A DNA stretch of 21,802 nt from Saccoglossus kowalevskii (lineage: Eukaryota; Hemichordata; Enteropneusta; Harrimaniidae). The notes beneath the pieces are model-generated. The model saw nothing but the letters and a program-made list of their open reading frames with translations. It did not search any database and was not told the DNA's origin. Positions within the stretch are counted from its first letter, which is position 1; every line of letters starts with the position of its first letter. This document shows positions 11,201 through 21,500 of the stretch, in pieces. The stretch covers positions 120,469 through 142,270 of the forward strand of contig NW_003158729.1 in NCBI RefSeq assembly GCF_000003605.2, in the 5' to 3' direction. Position numbers and translations under genes: made by a program.

Positions 11201-14200
11201 CTAAAAGGTAAAATAACAAAAGATCTTCATTATGAATGGCGGTCATGTTCTGATTCCGAGATTAAAACATTTGTAATATTTCAATACAGGATATATACAT
11301 TGTGTTGTTGTATTTTTATTTCATTGTACCGAGGTTGACTTCTCAAAATGTCTAAATATGAAATATTTTCGACAGACTCAAAACAGATACACATATGATA
11401 TAACGCAGTAAGACTAGAGTGAGTCACGTGACACTTACTCTTAATTTGCCGATCTGATTCTTTAACTGTGATATCTCCCTTTGTTTGCAATCACGTTCCA
11501 TCTCTGTGTCATGTAAACGTTGCCGAAGATATTTCACCTCGTGATCCTGGATAAAACAAAATACGTCATGATATCTAATCTAGACTTACTTACAAATATA
11601 ACTGTTTTGTCGAATACAATAAAAAAACACAAGACAACAACAAAAAACAAAACAACAACAACAACAAAAATAAACATAAAAATGCCTAAATACAAAATAG
11701 CGCTGTGATCGCGAAAAGAAAAAGTAACGGCAAAGAAATGTCCCGATCATTCCATAATCTAGCATTTTTTACAGTCTTTTTCTTAATTTCTTCATTTTTA
11801 TTTTGTTGAAAAATATAATAATACTTGTCAGGAAGTCAACATCTAATCAAGCAATTGCGCTATTTTGACGGGATGGTCCCACAAAGGTTGGTTGTTACCA
11901 ACGATAGAATGATATATCAAGCTAACTCGTTCACTGCACTTTTCAAATTAGGTTTTATGAACAACTATGGTCACTGTCAGAAACGTGTGCCCGACTTCCA
12001 CACCAGGGACAACCTATCAACTAGAGACAACCGACTATTTTGAGATATTACTAATTGCGCTATACACACAAACAATTTATAGTATTTAACAAAAAAATGG
12101 AAAAATCCAATTGGCGGTTCCTAATTGTGAATCACAACCTGTCATTTGAATCGAAATATACATAAAGCTACTGTTATGTAGTATGTTGATTATATCAATT
12201 ATTCAATGTACCCCGACAACTTTACCCCTCAACTTATTGTTCTGTTGTACCTGACCAGTGTGAATAAATAACCTCTCTTACCAACACGTGCTCTAGCGAT
12301 GACTTCAGTGCTCTGGTGTTTTGTTCATATATGTTTTGGAGTCTCTCTGTCATGTCTGTCGTCACTTCCTCTACCATGGGCGACATGCTAATTCTCCCAC
12401 TCGGTGCAGATGACAGTGTACTATGACCCGACGTCGACATGAAGCCACTGTCCCGACTTTGATTGCTACTAGTGCGACTGAAAAACAATGTAAATATATC
12501 ATAGATTTATTGTGAAATACTAGGGTTTATCATTGTATACTATCGTTTCGTTGTACCGTTGTCGCGTGATACACTTGTTTAATGGTTTTCGAATTGTAAT
12601 GGTTTTAAATTAATGGTTTTACGACAACGTAGAATCGACTTGACGTAATCTGACGTATTAATAATGTGGCCAAGCTTTGTCGCAACATATTAGAGTTTTG
12701 TCGCAACATATTAGAGTTTTGTCTCAATATATTAGTTTTGTCGCATCATATTAGAGTTTTGTCGCAACATATTAGAGTTTTGTCGCAATATATTAGAGTT
12801 TTGTCGTACCATACTAAAGTTTTGTCGTAACATACTAGAGTGTTGTCGTAACATAATAGAGATTTGTCGCAACATATCATAGTTTTGTCGCAACATATTA
12901 GAGTTTTGTCGTAACATAATAGAGATTTGTCGCAACATATCATAGTTTTGTCGCAACATATTAGAGTTTTGTCGTAACATACTAGAGGTTTGTCGTAACA
13001 TACTAGAGTTTTGTCGTAACATAATAGAGACTTGTCGCAACATATCATAGTTTTGTCGCAACATATTAAAGTTTTGTCGTACCATACTAGAGGTTTGTCG
13101 TAACATACCAGATCTTTGTCGTAACATAGTAGAGTTTTGTTGTAATGTAGTAGTGAATATGACACAACCCCAGCCCACTCAACCGCCAACTTCTAGTTAA
13201 ATAGTAACCAATACTTGCCGTAGCAGGTTCCGACGTTTCGAAGTCGGTAGGCGTAGCACAGCTACTAGTATGTCGCAAATAACGGCAGTCGAGTTTGTCG
13301 TGTTTGTTCCAATAACATTACATTTGTGCAATCACTACATATATAAACAAGTATACCTGATTTTCCTAAGCCTTGCAGACGATTTCCTGCTACGACCTGG
13401 GAACGGGTCTCTGTAAACCCTCGAGCTACCCCGTCTACTTGGAAATCCAGCATCACTCCCATCAAATGAACGAACTCGGTTTAACTGCTCCTGGAGTCGC
13501 CTGCGACTTTGCTGAGAAATTATATCCTGGAAGAATGCATAACATCAACACAATTAGTAATATCTTGTTATTATTTAACCGTGACTAAGCCGCTCCCCAA
13601 ATCTCTCACTCAGTGACTTGCAGCGCGGAAAAAAATGACCCATCAACTTGAACGAAACTTACTCTAGCTCTCGGATAATTTTGCAAAGTGTCCAGAACAT
13701 CTGTATTAGTGAGAATAAATAGCTCGCTGTATCCCTTAGAGATGACGTCAGTTGTACGACGACTGCCTCGATTTAGATTGAGAACACTGATTTCACCAAA
13801 TATTGCACCTTCCCCTATTGTTCGTATTTCCTCCTCGGAAGAACTGAAAAAAATAATAGTTTGTTAATTAAAAACAAAATCCAAAAATAACGAACGACAA
13901 TATTTAATCCATTAATCTGGCCTTTGTACCAAATTTAAAACCAAATCTGTAAAAATATATCTGAGAATTGGGTAGTCGACAATTACCCTACCTTATTACT
14001 TGAAGCTTCCCCGTGCTAACTATAAACATTTCTCTGCCTAAGTCACCAGATCTGCACACGTAATCACCCGGTGAATACATCTGGTGTTTCAACTTCAATA
14101 CCAAATCCCGAAGTAATCCCGAATCGCATCCTTGAAACAAGGACACCTAAAGAAATTCAAGCAACAAAAATATTACAGAACTTTAAACTAACTGTAGTGG

Positions 14201-15605
14201 TCTTTATTTACAAATTCAAGGCCATCGGCCCATAAAAGTATTTACACGTACAAAACGAATATTCGAAAAAATAAAAATACTTTACATGTACAAGAAGAAT
14301 ATTTAAATAAAATCACATATCTCGTTCCTACGTTTCAATGCATGAAAGATGTATGTAGCCAGTGGTTGTAAAATATCAGAATTTTGAGTAGTAACAGGTT
14401 TTAAAAGACGGGGTATTATAAAATGTATTGGGTAAGTATGAGGTTCGCATTTCATGGTAATATGGGCAAACACGGAGAAAGTGAAACTCATTTTCAATTT
14501 CATCTATGTCTCAAAGAGGGCAAATAATTTCGTATTTATAAACTAGCTGTAAGAACCTTAGAAAACTGTAAATCTTTGTTTTTACTCACCTTTTCCAGCG
14601 CAATTAAGTTACCCTTCAAGGCGAGTTCTGTTTTCATTTCAGTTGGCAGTAACCGTAGTACCTCTGATTCGTCCAGAATATGAAACTGACCACTGTAATG
14701 AAACAAACATATGTAAACATACGTAAACGTCGTGCAAATCGTTACACTGAACAACAAATCGACTACAGGCAGTGTAGTAATTATCATCCCTGATCGACGA
14801 TCGACAGACAAGGAGTTTGAATCCTACTTGGGGTTGAACAACAAAAATGCGTCGATACCATACATCAGTGAGTGTGTCTGACTCATTGGAACAGCCAAAA
14901 CCATTGGCCGAGATTAATTTACTAATGAATGCGAATTTCAGGGATCTGACATGGAGATCCCGCATAAAAATGTCATGATGTCCATACGATAGGAAGATGA
15001 TTTAAACATCCCGGTCAGGTAGTTCCTACAACAAAATATTACGTTTTTTTGGCAGGAATATGTTTGTGTCAAACTATTTGAACGAGTAAGTAGTGATTTT
15101 ACCTTGACCAGACGTAATCATAAAATCGTTGCACTTTTAGCTGGGTTGATTTAGGAACTTTTCGGTGTTGCATAAAACATCGAGTTCTCTGTAAAACTCT
15201 TTCGTATTCCGTTTTGCCAGTATTTCTATTCACTACAATATGAGTGACTTGACCTGTTGGAAAATAACAAAAAAAAAACAACGTATTGCAGCAATGGTAA
15301 CGGCATGACCGTACACTGGTCACCATGGTTACACAGGACGTATTGTTGGTTTGTCTTCCTGATAAGGCGGATTATGTTTGAACTAACGCCATATAAGCTG
15401 TGAATTGGGCGAGTGTACAGTATGCAACAATGTCCCGTATCGACGGACAGGGTCTTTAGCAGCCGACTCCAATACCAGGAGCATTGTCAAATAATTTCTA
15501 ATACAATATTACAGCTGTTACTTTAGTCAAGAAATTATGCCGTTACCTATTATAAATGCCAAGATGAATACTCCCAGAATGCATTGCAATATTGAGAACA
15601 TATAC
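11141..15605 (-). CDS. Cyclic-nucleotide-gated (CNG) cation channel subunit, C-terminal half (9 exons, 5' part not seen)
   Basis: Joined minus-strand exons: 15605-15547, 15253-15103, 14692-14590, 14146-13992, 13843-13663, 13526-13357, 12477-12282, 11546-11439 and 11200-11141. All introns are GT-AG, all phases agree, and the frame ends in TAA, giving 393 residues. Domains seen: S6 end (residues 1-20), C-linker (about 20-104), cyclic-nucleotide-binding domain (about 105-235, with FGEISVLNL and the phosphate-binding RRTT), a basic Ser/Arg-rich segment (about 235-300), coiled coils (about 315-374) and an acidic tail. Family knowledge: CNG channels are tetrameric non-selective cation channels opened by cGMP or cAMP, usually in the plasma or ciliary membrane of sensory cells. 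The mix of CNGA-like (LVLKL, YSPGDY, coiled coil) and CNGB-like (IGQV, DESE, SLFQGCD) residues prevents a subtype call. HCN/EAG relatives are less likely because of the RRT and C-linker matches. S1-S5 and the pore loop were not found, so the protein is 5'-partial here. Confidence 0.93.
11439..11546 (-). CDS. CNG channel exon: second coiled-coil (CLZ-like) segment
   Basis: This exon is exactly 36 codons, between TTTTATCCAG and GTAAGT. It encodes DHEVKYLRQRLHDTEME, then REISQLKNQIGKLR. It is a charged amphipathic helix with Leu/Ile/Val at heptad positions, in the place of the C-terminal leucine zipper that sets subunit stoichiometry in CNGA subunits. The zipper assignment is by position and character, not by residue identity. 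Confidence 0.8.
12282..12477 (-). CDS. CNG channel exon: Ser-rich linker and first coiled-coil segment
   Basis: The exon follows TTGTTTTTCAG and ends with GTAAGAG. It encodes RTSSNQSRDSGFMSTSGHS, a polar linker, then a helix containing TDMTERLQNIYEQ and LKSSLEHVL. The helix has heptad-like hydrophobic spacing. The phase (1 base + 65 codons) joins the neighbouring exons without a frame break. Confidence 0.8.
12676..13155. repeat. 21-bp minisatellite, about 23 units, inside a CNG intron
   Basis: The unit resembles TTTTGTCGCAACATATTAGA plus G on the plus strand. It is repeated head to tail with point variants (TCGC/TCGT, ATATTA/ATACTA/ATAATA) and one 2-bp deletion near 12735. In 12840-13080 variants recur in blocks of three units, giving a 63-bp higher-order repeat. 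Because 21 is a multiple of 3 and the unit lacks stops in two minus-strand frames, two overlapping frames stay open for nearly 150 codons. These read as MLRQNSN-like and CCDKTLI-like heptapeptide repeats. The array lies entirely in the intron between channel exons 13357 and 12477, so I read it as non-coding. Confidence 0.95.
13357..13526 (-). CDS. CNG channel exon: C-helix and basic Ser/Arg-rich tail
   Basis: The exon begins DIISQQSRRRLQEQLNRVRS, which continues the CNBD C-helix. It then becomes basic and Ser-rich, with SRRGSSR and GRSRKSSARLRK, both resembling PKA-type RRxS / RKSS sites. By ungapped comparison with vertebrate CNGA1, the C-helix position that is Asp604 in the bovine rod channel falls on a Gln of the LQEQL stretch. 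Donor GTATAC is weaker than the others. Confidence 0.85.
13663..13843 (-). CDS. CNG channel exon: ligand pocket (phosphate-binding cassette)
   Basis: This exon encodes the EEEIRTIGEGAIFGEISVL cassette followed by NLNRGSRRTTDV and YSELFILTNTDVLDTL, ending QNYPRAR. The FGE-IS-L motif and the Arg-Thr pair of RRTT are the cyclic-phosphate contacts. Thr at this place is associated with cGMP recognition in CNG channels. The acceptor tract TTTTTTTCAG and donor GTAAGT are strong. Confidence 0.95.
13992..14146 (-). CDS. CNG channel exon: start of the cyclic-nucleotide-binding domain
   Basis: The exon opens with VSLFQGCDSGLLRDLVLKL and continues with the strands YSPGDYVCRSGDLGREMF and IVSTGKLQVI. The conserved Gly-Asp of PGDY and the GREM turn of the CNBD beta-roll are intact. 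The acceptor is TTCTTTAG and the donor GTAGGG. Confidence 0.95.
14590..14692 (-). CDS. CNG channel exon: C-linker, second part
   Basis: The exon has acceptor ATTACAG and donor GTGAGT. Together with the split Ser it reads GQFHILDESEVLRLLPTEM, then KTELALKGNLIALEK. This is the C'-D' part of the C-linker, with the family's DE.EVL..LP..M..E.A signature. It ends in phase 0 just before the binding domain. Confidence 0.93.
14770..14832 (+). mobile_element. Possible tRNA-derived SINE head in a CNG intron
   Basis: GGCAGTGTAGT (A-box-like) is followed about 40 bases later by GTTTGAATCCT (B-box-like). This is the spacing of a tRNA-type internal RNA polymerase III promoter. The tRNA fold, a SINE tail and a target duplication are not evident, so this is tentative. 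Confidence 0.25.
15103..15253 (-). CDS. CNG channel exon: C-linker, first part
   Basis: The exon has an acceptor CCAACAG and donor GTAAAAT. It encodes GQVTHIVVNRNTGKTEYER followed by a helix with FMQHRKVPKS and RFYDYVWS. These match the A' and B' helices of the CNG C-linker (YM.FRKVSK...RV..WFDYLW in CNGA). The C-linker couples ligand binding to S6 gate opening and forms the gating ring under the pore. Confidence 0.93.
15547..15605 (-). CDS. CNG channel exon: S6 pore-lining helix
   Basis: This 59-bp exon follows a TTTCAG acceptor with a good branch-point-like CCTAACG, and is followed by GTAACG. It starts with the last base of a split codon, then reads YMFSILQCILGVFILAFII. This corresponds to the S6 inner helix of CNG channels (typical form EYMF...GV...IG). 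It ends with one base that joins the next exon to restore Gly in IIGQV. It is the most upstream exon I can support. Confidence 0.85.
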
Positions 15606-17392
15606 CTGAAATAGAACACACAATATCGTTAGGCGTTGTCACATTTCTGTATTTCTAATGTATCGTTACGAATTGGACACTCACGAATTTTTTTAAACTC
15701 ATTTTCATTTTATGATATTCAAGTTCGCTTCTAGGGGTTTCTTGTTATGTATTTTATCTGGAATTTTGTGGCGTATTAGGCAGACACGTCACTTTTCCTC
15801 AAAAGTTAAAAGTAAAACTTACAAACAACTACAGTATATTCATATACAAATTCTTTGATTTCTACGGAAAATGTCAGGAAGATTGTAATACACTAACAAT
15901 GTGATGTAATACATATTGTTTCCATAGCTACACAACTGTTCACAATAGAATCTTTCCAAAATGTGAACGTGAGAATTTTATGTGTATATTCGCAACAGTG
16001 ACTGTGTTAGGAATTGTTGACCCCACGGACGGGGTAAAATTATGTGTCGTATCTCGTTACCATTGTTGACGCCAGGCAGGTGAGTCAGTGACTATGCATC
16101 TAATATTAACGATATTTATGAGACTTTCCAGACAGTTGTCCGATTTACGTCATTTTTATTTGTATTATCGTTTCTGTGCGTCACACTTCATTGATCAGAT
16201 ATGTGCGCCATTGTTAGGTGATGAAATGAGCTAGCAGTGCACGCGCGTCATTTCCGGCTGAGAAGAAGATGCACTGTACATTGAACAAGAACTTAAATCC
16301 CGATACTTGATTTTTTAAAGCCAAATGTCAGGCTACCAGGTCACAATATTACTAGTATCTATAGTGTTTATTGGTGGCATAAGTTCTGTTTGTGTATTTT
16401 GACCTTTGGTGGACGAAATCACGGTTCAACATTATCTGATTAGGATCTATGTAATGTCGAATAAGATTTGAAAAGAACTGATCTCCATTGTCAGGATCCA
16501 TTATAAAACATGCATGGTCCTTCATTAACGCTTTATGAGAAAGCACAAACCAATTATAAGTGTTGATGCATGTAATATATTTGTCAACCCGTATTTACTA
16601 GGCAACCTTGTCAATTTCACAATGATGTTACGTTTTCTTTCTCTCTAATAACCACTGTGGTAGGATTATTTTCTTTTCAAAAGAAAACCACTGTACATAA
16701 ACTAATGGTTCCCATTGGCATACTAGAATATGAGGAAGACAAAATAATTTTTTTGTAATACTTTTATATCTATCTTTATAGTTGGCAATCTGTGGAAAGT
16801 TTTTGGATAAGCCGATTATTCCAATTATTTTACAAACGCTTCTCACATATCATACTAACTTGACTAACACTACGTCTGAGGGTTTGACTGAACATGCTTT
16901 AACTAAAGAAATACTGATACGGACAAAAACAAATGGTAATTTATACGTCTGTGATTACAACTAAAAGGGTAAATGCGGGACACAACCAGTTCCCCAGTTT
17001 GCTGAACTATTGATAACAATAGACAGGAAGTCTGCAACTATGATTTGGTGTGAACGTTGAGGTATAATGGTTTGAATGAAAAAAAAAACTAAAACATTTT
17101 TTTTGATATCGATCCAATCAGAGTGCCCTATAACAGAACTGATTTTGCAGAGACCCCGTGTACAAATGGAATCTCAAAGAAAAAAAGTCAGCTTGTTCAA
17201 AATATAGGTGGCTCGAGGCACGAACACAAATGTTGTGACCCATGATTTTCTTCGCTTTTACCCTGATTGTGTTTATAAAATATGAATTTCATTTCTGAAT
17301 CACCGAATTACAAATTTCATTACCATAGTAAGAAGTTTTTCAAAGTCACTATACGATAATGTACGATTTCTTTTGTGTCAACGATGTGCCAG
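15606..17392. other. Probable intron of the CNG gene, no exon recognised
   Basis: This lies directly upstream of the S6 exon, so a pore-loop exon ending in phase 2 would be expected here or further away. No sequence for the typical pore motif (T-x-T-T-I-G) or the S4-S5 region was found on the minus strand. Open frames at 16352-16546 and 16628-16846 are not recognisable. Confidence 0.4.
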
Positions 17393-17421
17393 TGACGTAA
17401 GCGTACGTCAGTGACGCGTCA
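17393..17421. promoter_or_regulatory. Cluster of three CRE/bZIP-like sites
   Basis: TGACGTA (17393-17399) and TACGTCA (17404-17410) form an inverted pair around AGCG. They are followed by the perfect palindrome TGACGCGTCA (17412-17421). All three resemble CREB/ATF half-site pairs. There is no identified transcription start nearby. Confidence 0.4.
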
Positions 17422-17606
17422 TGTCGACTTAGAAGGCATCTTCGATACAGTTATATTAGGAATAAAGAAACCTATATATAACATACAAAAACAAAACATC
17501 TTCATGCTCACCTTGCTCTGTCAAAGAGGTTATGTTTTTTGTCGGCGTTGTTTTTTTTGTTTTTTTTTCTATCTGAAATTTTCAGGAGGGGCTTAATAAA
17601 TTTTAT

Positions 17607-17900
17607 TTCAGGTGCGATCAGGTTGAGGTAGCCATGGAAACAGAAAACATCAACTTAAACAGTTCTGGTCGGATTTTCATGACATTTCCAGATTAAACGA
17701 ATCAAACGATTAGATTTGGACAGAAATCTGCACCTGGTTGCCATGGAAGCAAACATTTTAGAAATCATTGATTACTCACATGGTTACGGACGATTTTTTA
17801 TGTTTTATGTCAGACAAGGGCCAAGCTGTTATAGTTTTGAAGAGATCTGAATCTCGTTTCCACAGAAATAGGAATGTGTGCAATGACTCAAAAAGTTAAG
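17607..17900. repeat. Degenerate tandem repeat (about 115-bp unit, 3 copies) with X-box-like cores
   Basis: Copies begin near 17607, 17723 and 17841. Each holds a CTG/CAG-centred lead, then a core (GTAGCCATGGAAAC at 17628, GTTGCCATGGAAGC at 17737, and an eroded GTTTCCACAG near 17855). A T-rich TTTT(A/C)ATG- or TTTTACGAT-like stretch follows about 50 bp on. The first two cores match the RFX X-box consensus well. Non-coding. Confidence 0.5.
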
Positions 17901-18188
17901 GGAGAATTTTTACGATCTTATAAAAAAAAAGTCTTATCTTCAGCCGAAGTCCAATCGTTGTTTCGCCACAAGAAATATTAATATACTGATAGTGTATAAG
18001 ATTATTAACTGTGGCGGAGGTTTGCGTGCCTTCTTGATGTTCTAAAATGTGTTGGATTTTAATAACTACAACGACGAGAACTTAATTGTTCGTAGGTCAC
18101 GATGTATCGTTTTAGTGAAATACAGCGTTTTATCATGCGGTAATCACAATGATATTTTATATCCATATTCCGCGCAATGTTCCAATGA

Positions 18189-18492
18189 CCTGCAAAGTTT
18201 AGTCTGAGGATCACTTCTCCCGCGTTAGAGCTGCTTCCATGGCCTGCCAAGTTTAGTCTGTGGATTACTTCTCCAGTGTTTAGGCTGCTCATATGACTTC
18301 TCGGGAGGGGGACTTTATAGGTAGGACGTGTTTGAGGGTTTTTCGCGGCAATGAGAACTTCGAAAAGTATACTAGTACCCCTTTCTCCGCTAAATTCAGA
18401 ATCCAGCGAACAATCGTCCAGTGTCTGGGCTGCTCTCCAGTTTAGTCCGTGGAGCAGTTGTCCAGTATGGCCTACACAGTTTAGTCTGCTTA
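18189..18492. repeat. Diverged 54-bp repeat in a long minus-strand open frame
   Basis: GTTTAGTC cores lie at 18197, 18251, 18440 and 18479. The first two copies are 54 bp apart and similar along their whole length (CCTGC.AAGTTTAGTCTG.GGAT.ACTTCTCC). They create a 145-codon minus-strand frame (18496-18059) with peptide echoes such as GEVIHRLNLAGH and GEVILRLNFAGH. I do not recognise a protein, and the echoes follow from the DNA repeat. Coding status is undecided but unlikely. Confidence 0.5.
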
Positions 18493-18554
18493 CCATGCCT
18501 ACAAAGATGAGTTTCCCGTTTTATACTAATGTATACTGCGCACCATTCATCTGA

Positions 18555-21500
18555 GGTCTGATTGTGAAAAGTCGTGATATGAATATTTGACGCTTAGCGG
18601 AGTCAGCGAGTTCATAAAATGTTAAAATACGTGGTTTCTCCAGTTTTACAAATCAATATAGATTTCATTGTCAGCCTAAAATTGAAGTAGAATCAACAAG
18701 TCAACTTCTGGCAACATTGAAGTTATTGGTACCTGGAATGAGTGCTCATTGAAGAAGTGTTTTATTTCAAAATCAGTTTGCCGTTCAATAAAATTTGATG
18801 CTTCGGTATTTCTGGAATATAACATAATAAAACAATTTGAAATACAAGCATGATGCTCCTTACAAAAAGTTGTTGCAACAATAAAGATAATCACATGTTA
18901 TTGTGATGCGAAACCCATATCAGTGTATCAAATGATACCATTAGAACAGTTTCGTAGTCAGTAACACGCTATACCAGTGTATCACTCAAACGCTAGGCAA
19001 ACAAATCTTGACCTATGACTCCAACACGCGAAACTATTTAGGATTTCTTCAATAGAGCGGAGATCGCCTTTTACCCCCTACAACGCACTTGTGTAATCGA
19101 GACATTGCCTTAATATGAATTGGGCGCCCTCCGATCAGAAGCCCGCAATGAGTATACCTGTCCCACCTTTACGAAATAGAGCTGCCTTGATGTTATTCTG
19201 GCACAGTTTTCAGCATACAGATAGAATACATCAGTTTTATTTTTAGATTCGGTGGAGTATATCTCTCTGAGTATTTTATCTGTTTGTTACTCTGGAAGTA
19301 TTTTTTCTCCCGAGACGTGATTCCAGAAACCGGATATGATGTCACTGACTCAATCGAGTGTGACACGTGGCGTCGGTGTGCTCACGGGGTGTGTCCAAAC
19401 GATATCAATATATGGGTTTGCATATCATTGCCGTGCTTTCCACAAAGACTTACCCCATTTTACAAACAGTTTATCAATATTTATGTTGTTTCATCACAAC
19501 GACGGGACGCGATTGAATGCCAATAATTCGAAATTGCCATGCCAACCGATTTGATGACCGATTTTCTTCTGTTCAGACAATATCAACACCGAAACATAGA
19601 ATTGCAAATGACTGAATTTGATCGTCTCTGGGCGATTTGTTAGACAACCAACGAAGAAGGGAGCCAGTGACTATGTTCAGAAAGTGGCATTTATAATGCA
19701 TAACGATGTCGACAACGTTGCGAACAAAGCGAAATTCACCCACAACTCGTGATGTCATAAATACGATATTTTTGATTGGTCACTGGTTGTCAACCGTTGT
19801 TTGTAAACAAAATATACAATGTAGAAACGTACTACTCGTAAATCGCCATGACTACATAATAATGGATTAATATAATAACCAATTCGCAAATAATATCTAG
19901 TTTTCCTTATTTTGAGCTTGTTGAAGTTGAAACATTTGTCACAGTTTAGAACAAGTTGATTGAGTATGTGACCAGAACGCAATAATAATATAAAATATAT
20001 ATATTTGGAACAAGTATCTTTTCAATCTATATAATTTCCAGACTATACAGGCTGAAATTTACATATGTAAGACTGTGGAGGGGAAAACAACTAACGTGTC
20101 GCTATCATCGTGGTTTTTAGACGGGAGTAGAAATGAACGCTGGACCTATTGCCAGGAAGCAATGTTGACACTACGTTAACAGAACTGATAGAGTATATTT
20201 CGAGCAATGATTATTCATCATTAGCATAAGCCAAGTGTGTTGTATCATTTCACTTCAAGTGATGTATTGTTATCCCTAGCACTCCATTGGTCGGAAGAGG
20301 GGCCCGGGAGACACTCAATAATTGACTCGACATGATATATCATTAGGTAACATTAACATGCGTCGGTACTCTGTGTTATTGGCACCGTGGGAATGCTATC
20401 TACCTTCGTTCCCTTCGGCAATAAACCCCAATATAACATATCTACATATTCGCCCTTGAGGCGTCATTTTTCCGATTAACCTTCCCCTTTGCACCCGATA
20501 TGTCTCAATACAAAAATCCACAATGAAAAAAGAATTCGACATCCTAATGGAAACGAACTTAAACTATTTATAAGGTGTTATGACCTCAAGAATTCAAAAA
20601 TTGTTATAAAATTGTTATTTGCATGTTTTTGTGTGTGTTAAATTGACGAAAGTTATAACTGACACAGTGACGTCATATCGGAACAGTGAGATGCTCATTT
20701 GGTAAAGATGAAATATAACGCTGAAAACAGTTCATCTATAGTTCAATGTCAACAAATCAACAACACGTTCAACGAAAGAATCGGTTCATTTGCAAAACAC
20801 ATGTCACACCATTTACCGATGTTTGCGTTGCGGTCCATATGCTTGTCAACACAGACAACCAACCAAACAAACTGAACAGTATATGGCCGGGGTTGTCATA
20901 GTTTTTCTCATAACAGTATCGACACCATATACGTCCTGTACACAGCGACAATAGTTTTATTAAACAAAGTTCGTTCAAACTCTGTTCATGGATCGTCATA
21001 AGAAATGAACATTACAAAACAAATCGTCCGAGATTCACCACAAAACAAAATGGCGAACCATACGTCAAGAACAGGGATTTGGCAGTTCACATGCGAACCC
21101 GCTACCAGTCTTGTGATTGGTTGTTGACAAATGCTGAACAGGCCACGCCTCCAACGGTGTCGTGCGTTCGGACTAACCGTTAGGAATTCCTAAATGGAGT
21201 CAATTTGTGTAGTTTTCTTGATTTATTCTGCAGATATCGGTAAAATGTAGGTAAGGCTTTGGCGAAATTCGAAGGAGCAACTAATATTCTTCAACCTGGT
21301 ATTTTTTTTAGATTTTATTTTTTATTTTTTTCGTCTGTTTTTTCGAGTTTAAAAAATGTGAGCTGGCTGGAGCCTTCACCCCTTGTCTATTTCTTACACT
21401 AGATACCAGCCGATACCCCCCCCCCCCCCGCTCATAGAGACTGCGTATTACAGTTGATTATAGTTCCTGGGCTCCCTGTGGTGCAAGCGCACGGTCGCAG

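Noticed and set aside
12732-13189. Two ~147-codon minus-strand frames with heptapeptide repeats
   Set aside because: Both frames are open only because of the 21-bp repeat. The array lies in an intron whose flanking exons join in phase without it.
16352-16546. 64-codon minus-strand frame with DPDNGDQFFSNLIRHYIDPN
   Set aside because: It looks protein-like at first sight, but I recognise no family and see no acceptor or donor. It is probably chance within an intron.
17941-17965. Minus-strand ETTIG motif resembling the CNG pore TTIG
   Set aside because: The surrounding translation has no pore helix or S6 features and no usable splice sites, so it is a chance match.
19284-19554. Two overlapping plus-strand frames of 72-80 codons
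   Set aside because: They overlap in different frames, have no recognisable domain and no splice context.
20769-20999. 76-codon minus-strand frame with a hydrophobic segment, considered as a CNG S5/pore piece
   Set aside because: There is no pore motif, no CNG-like residues around it and no convincing splice borders.
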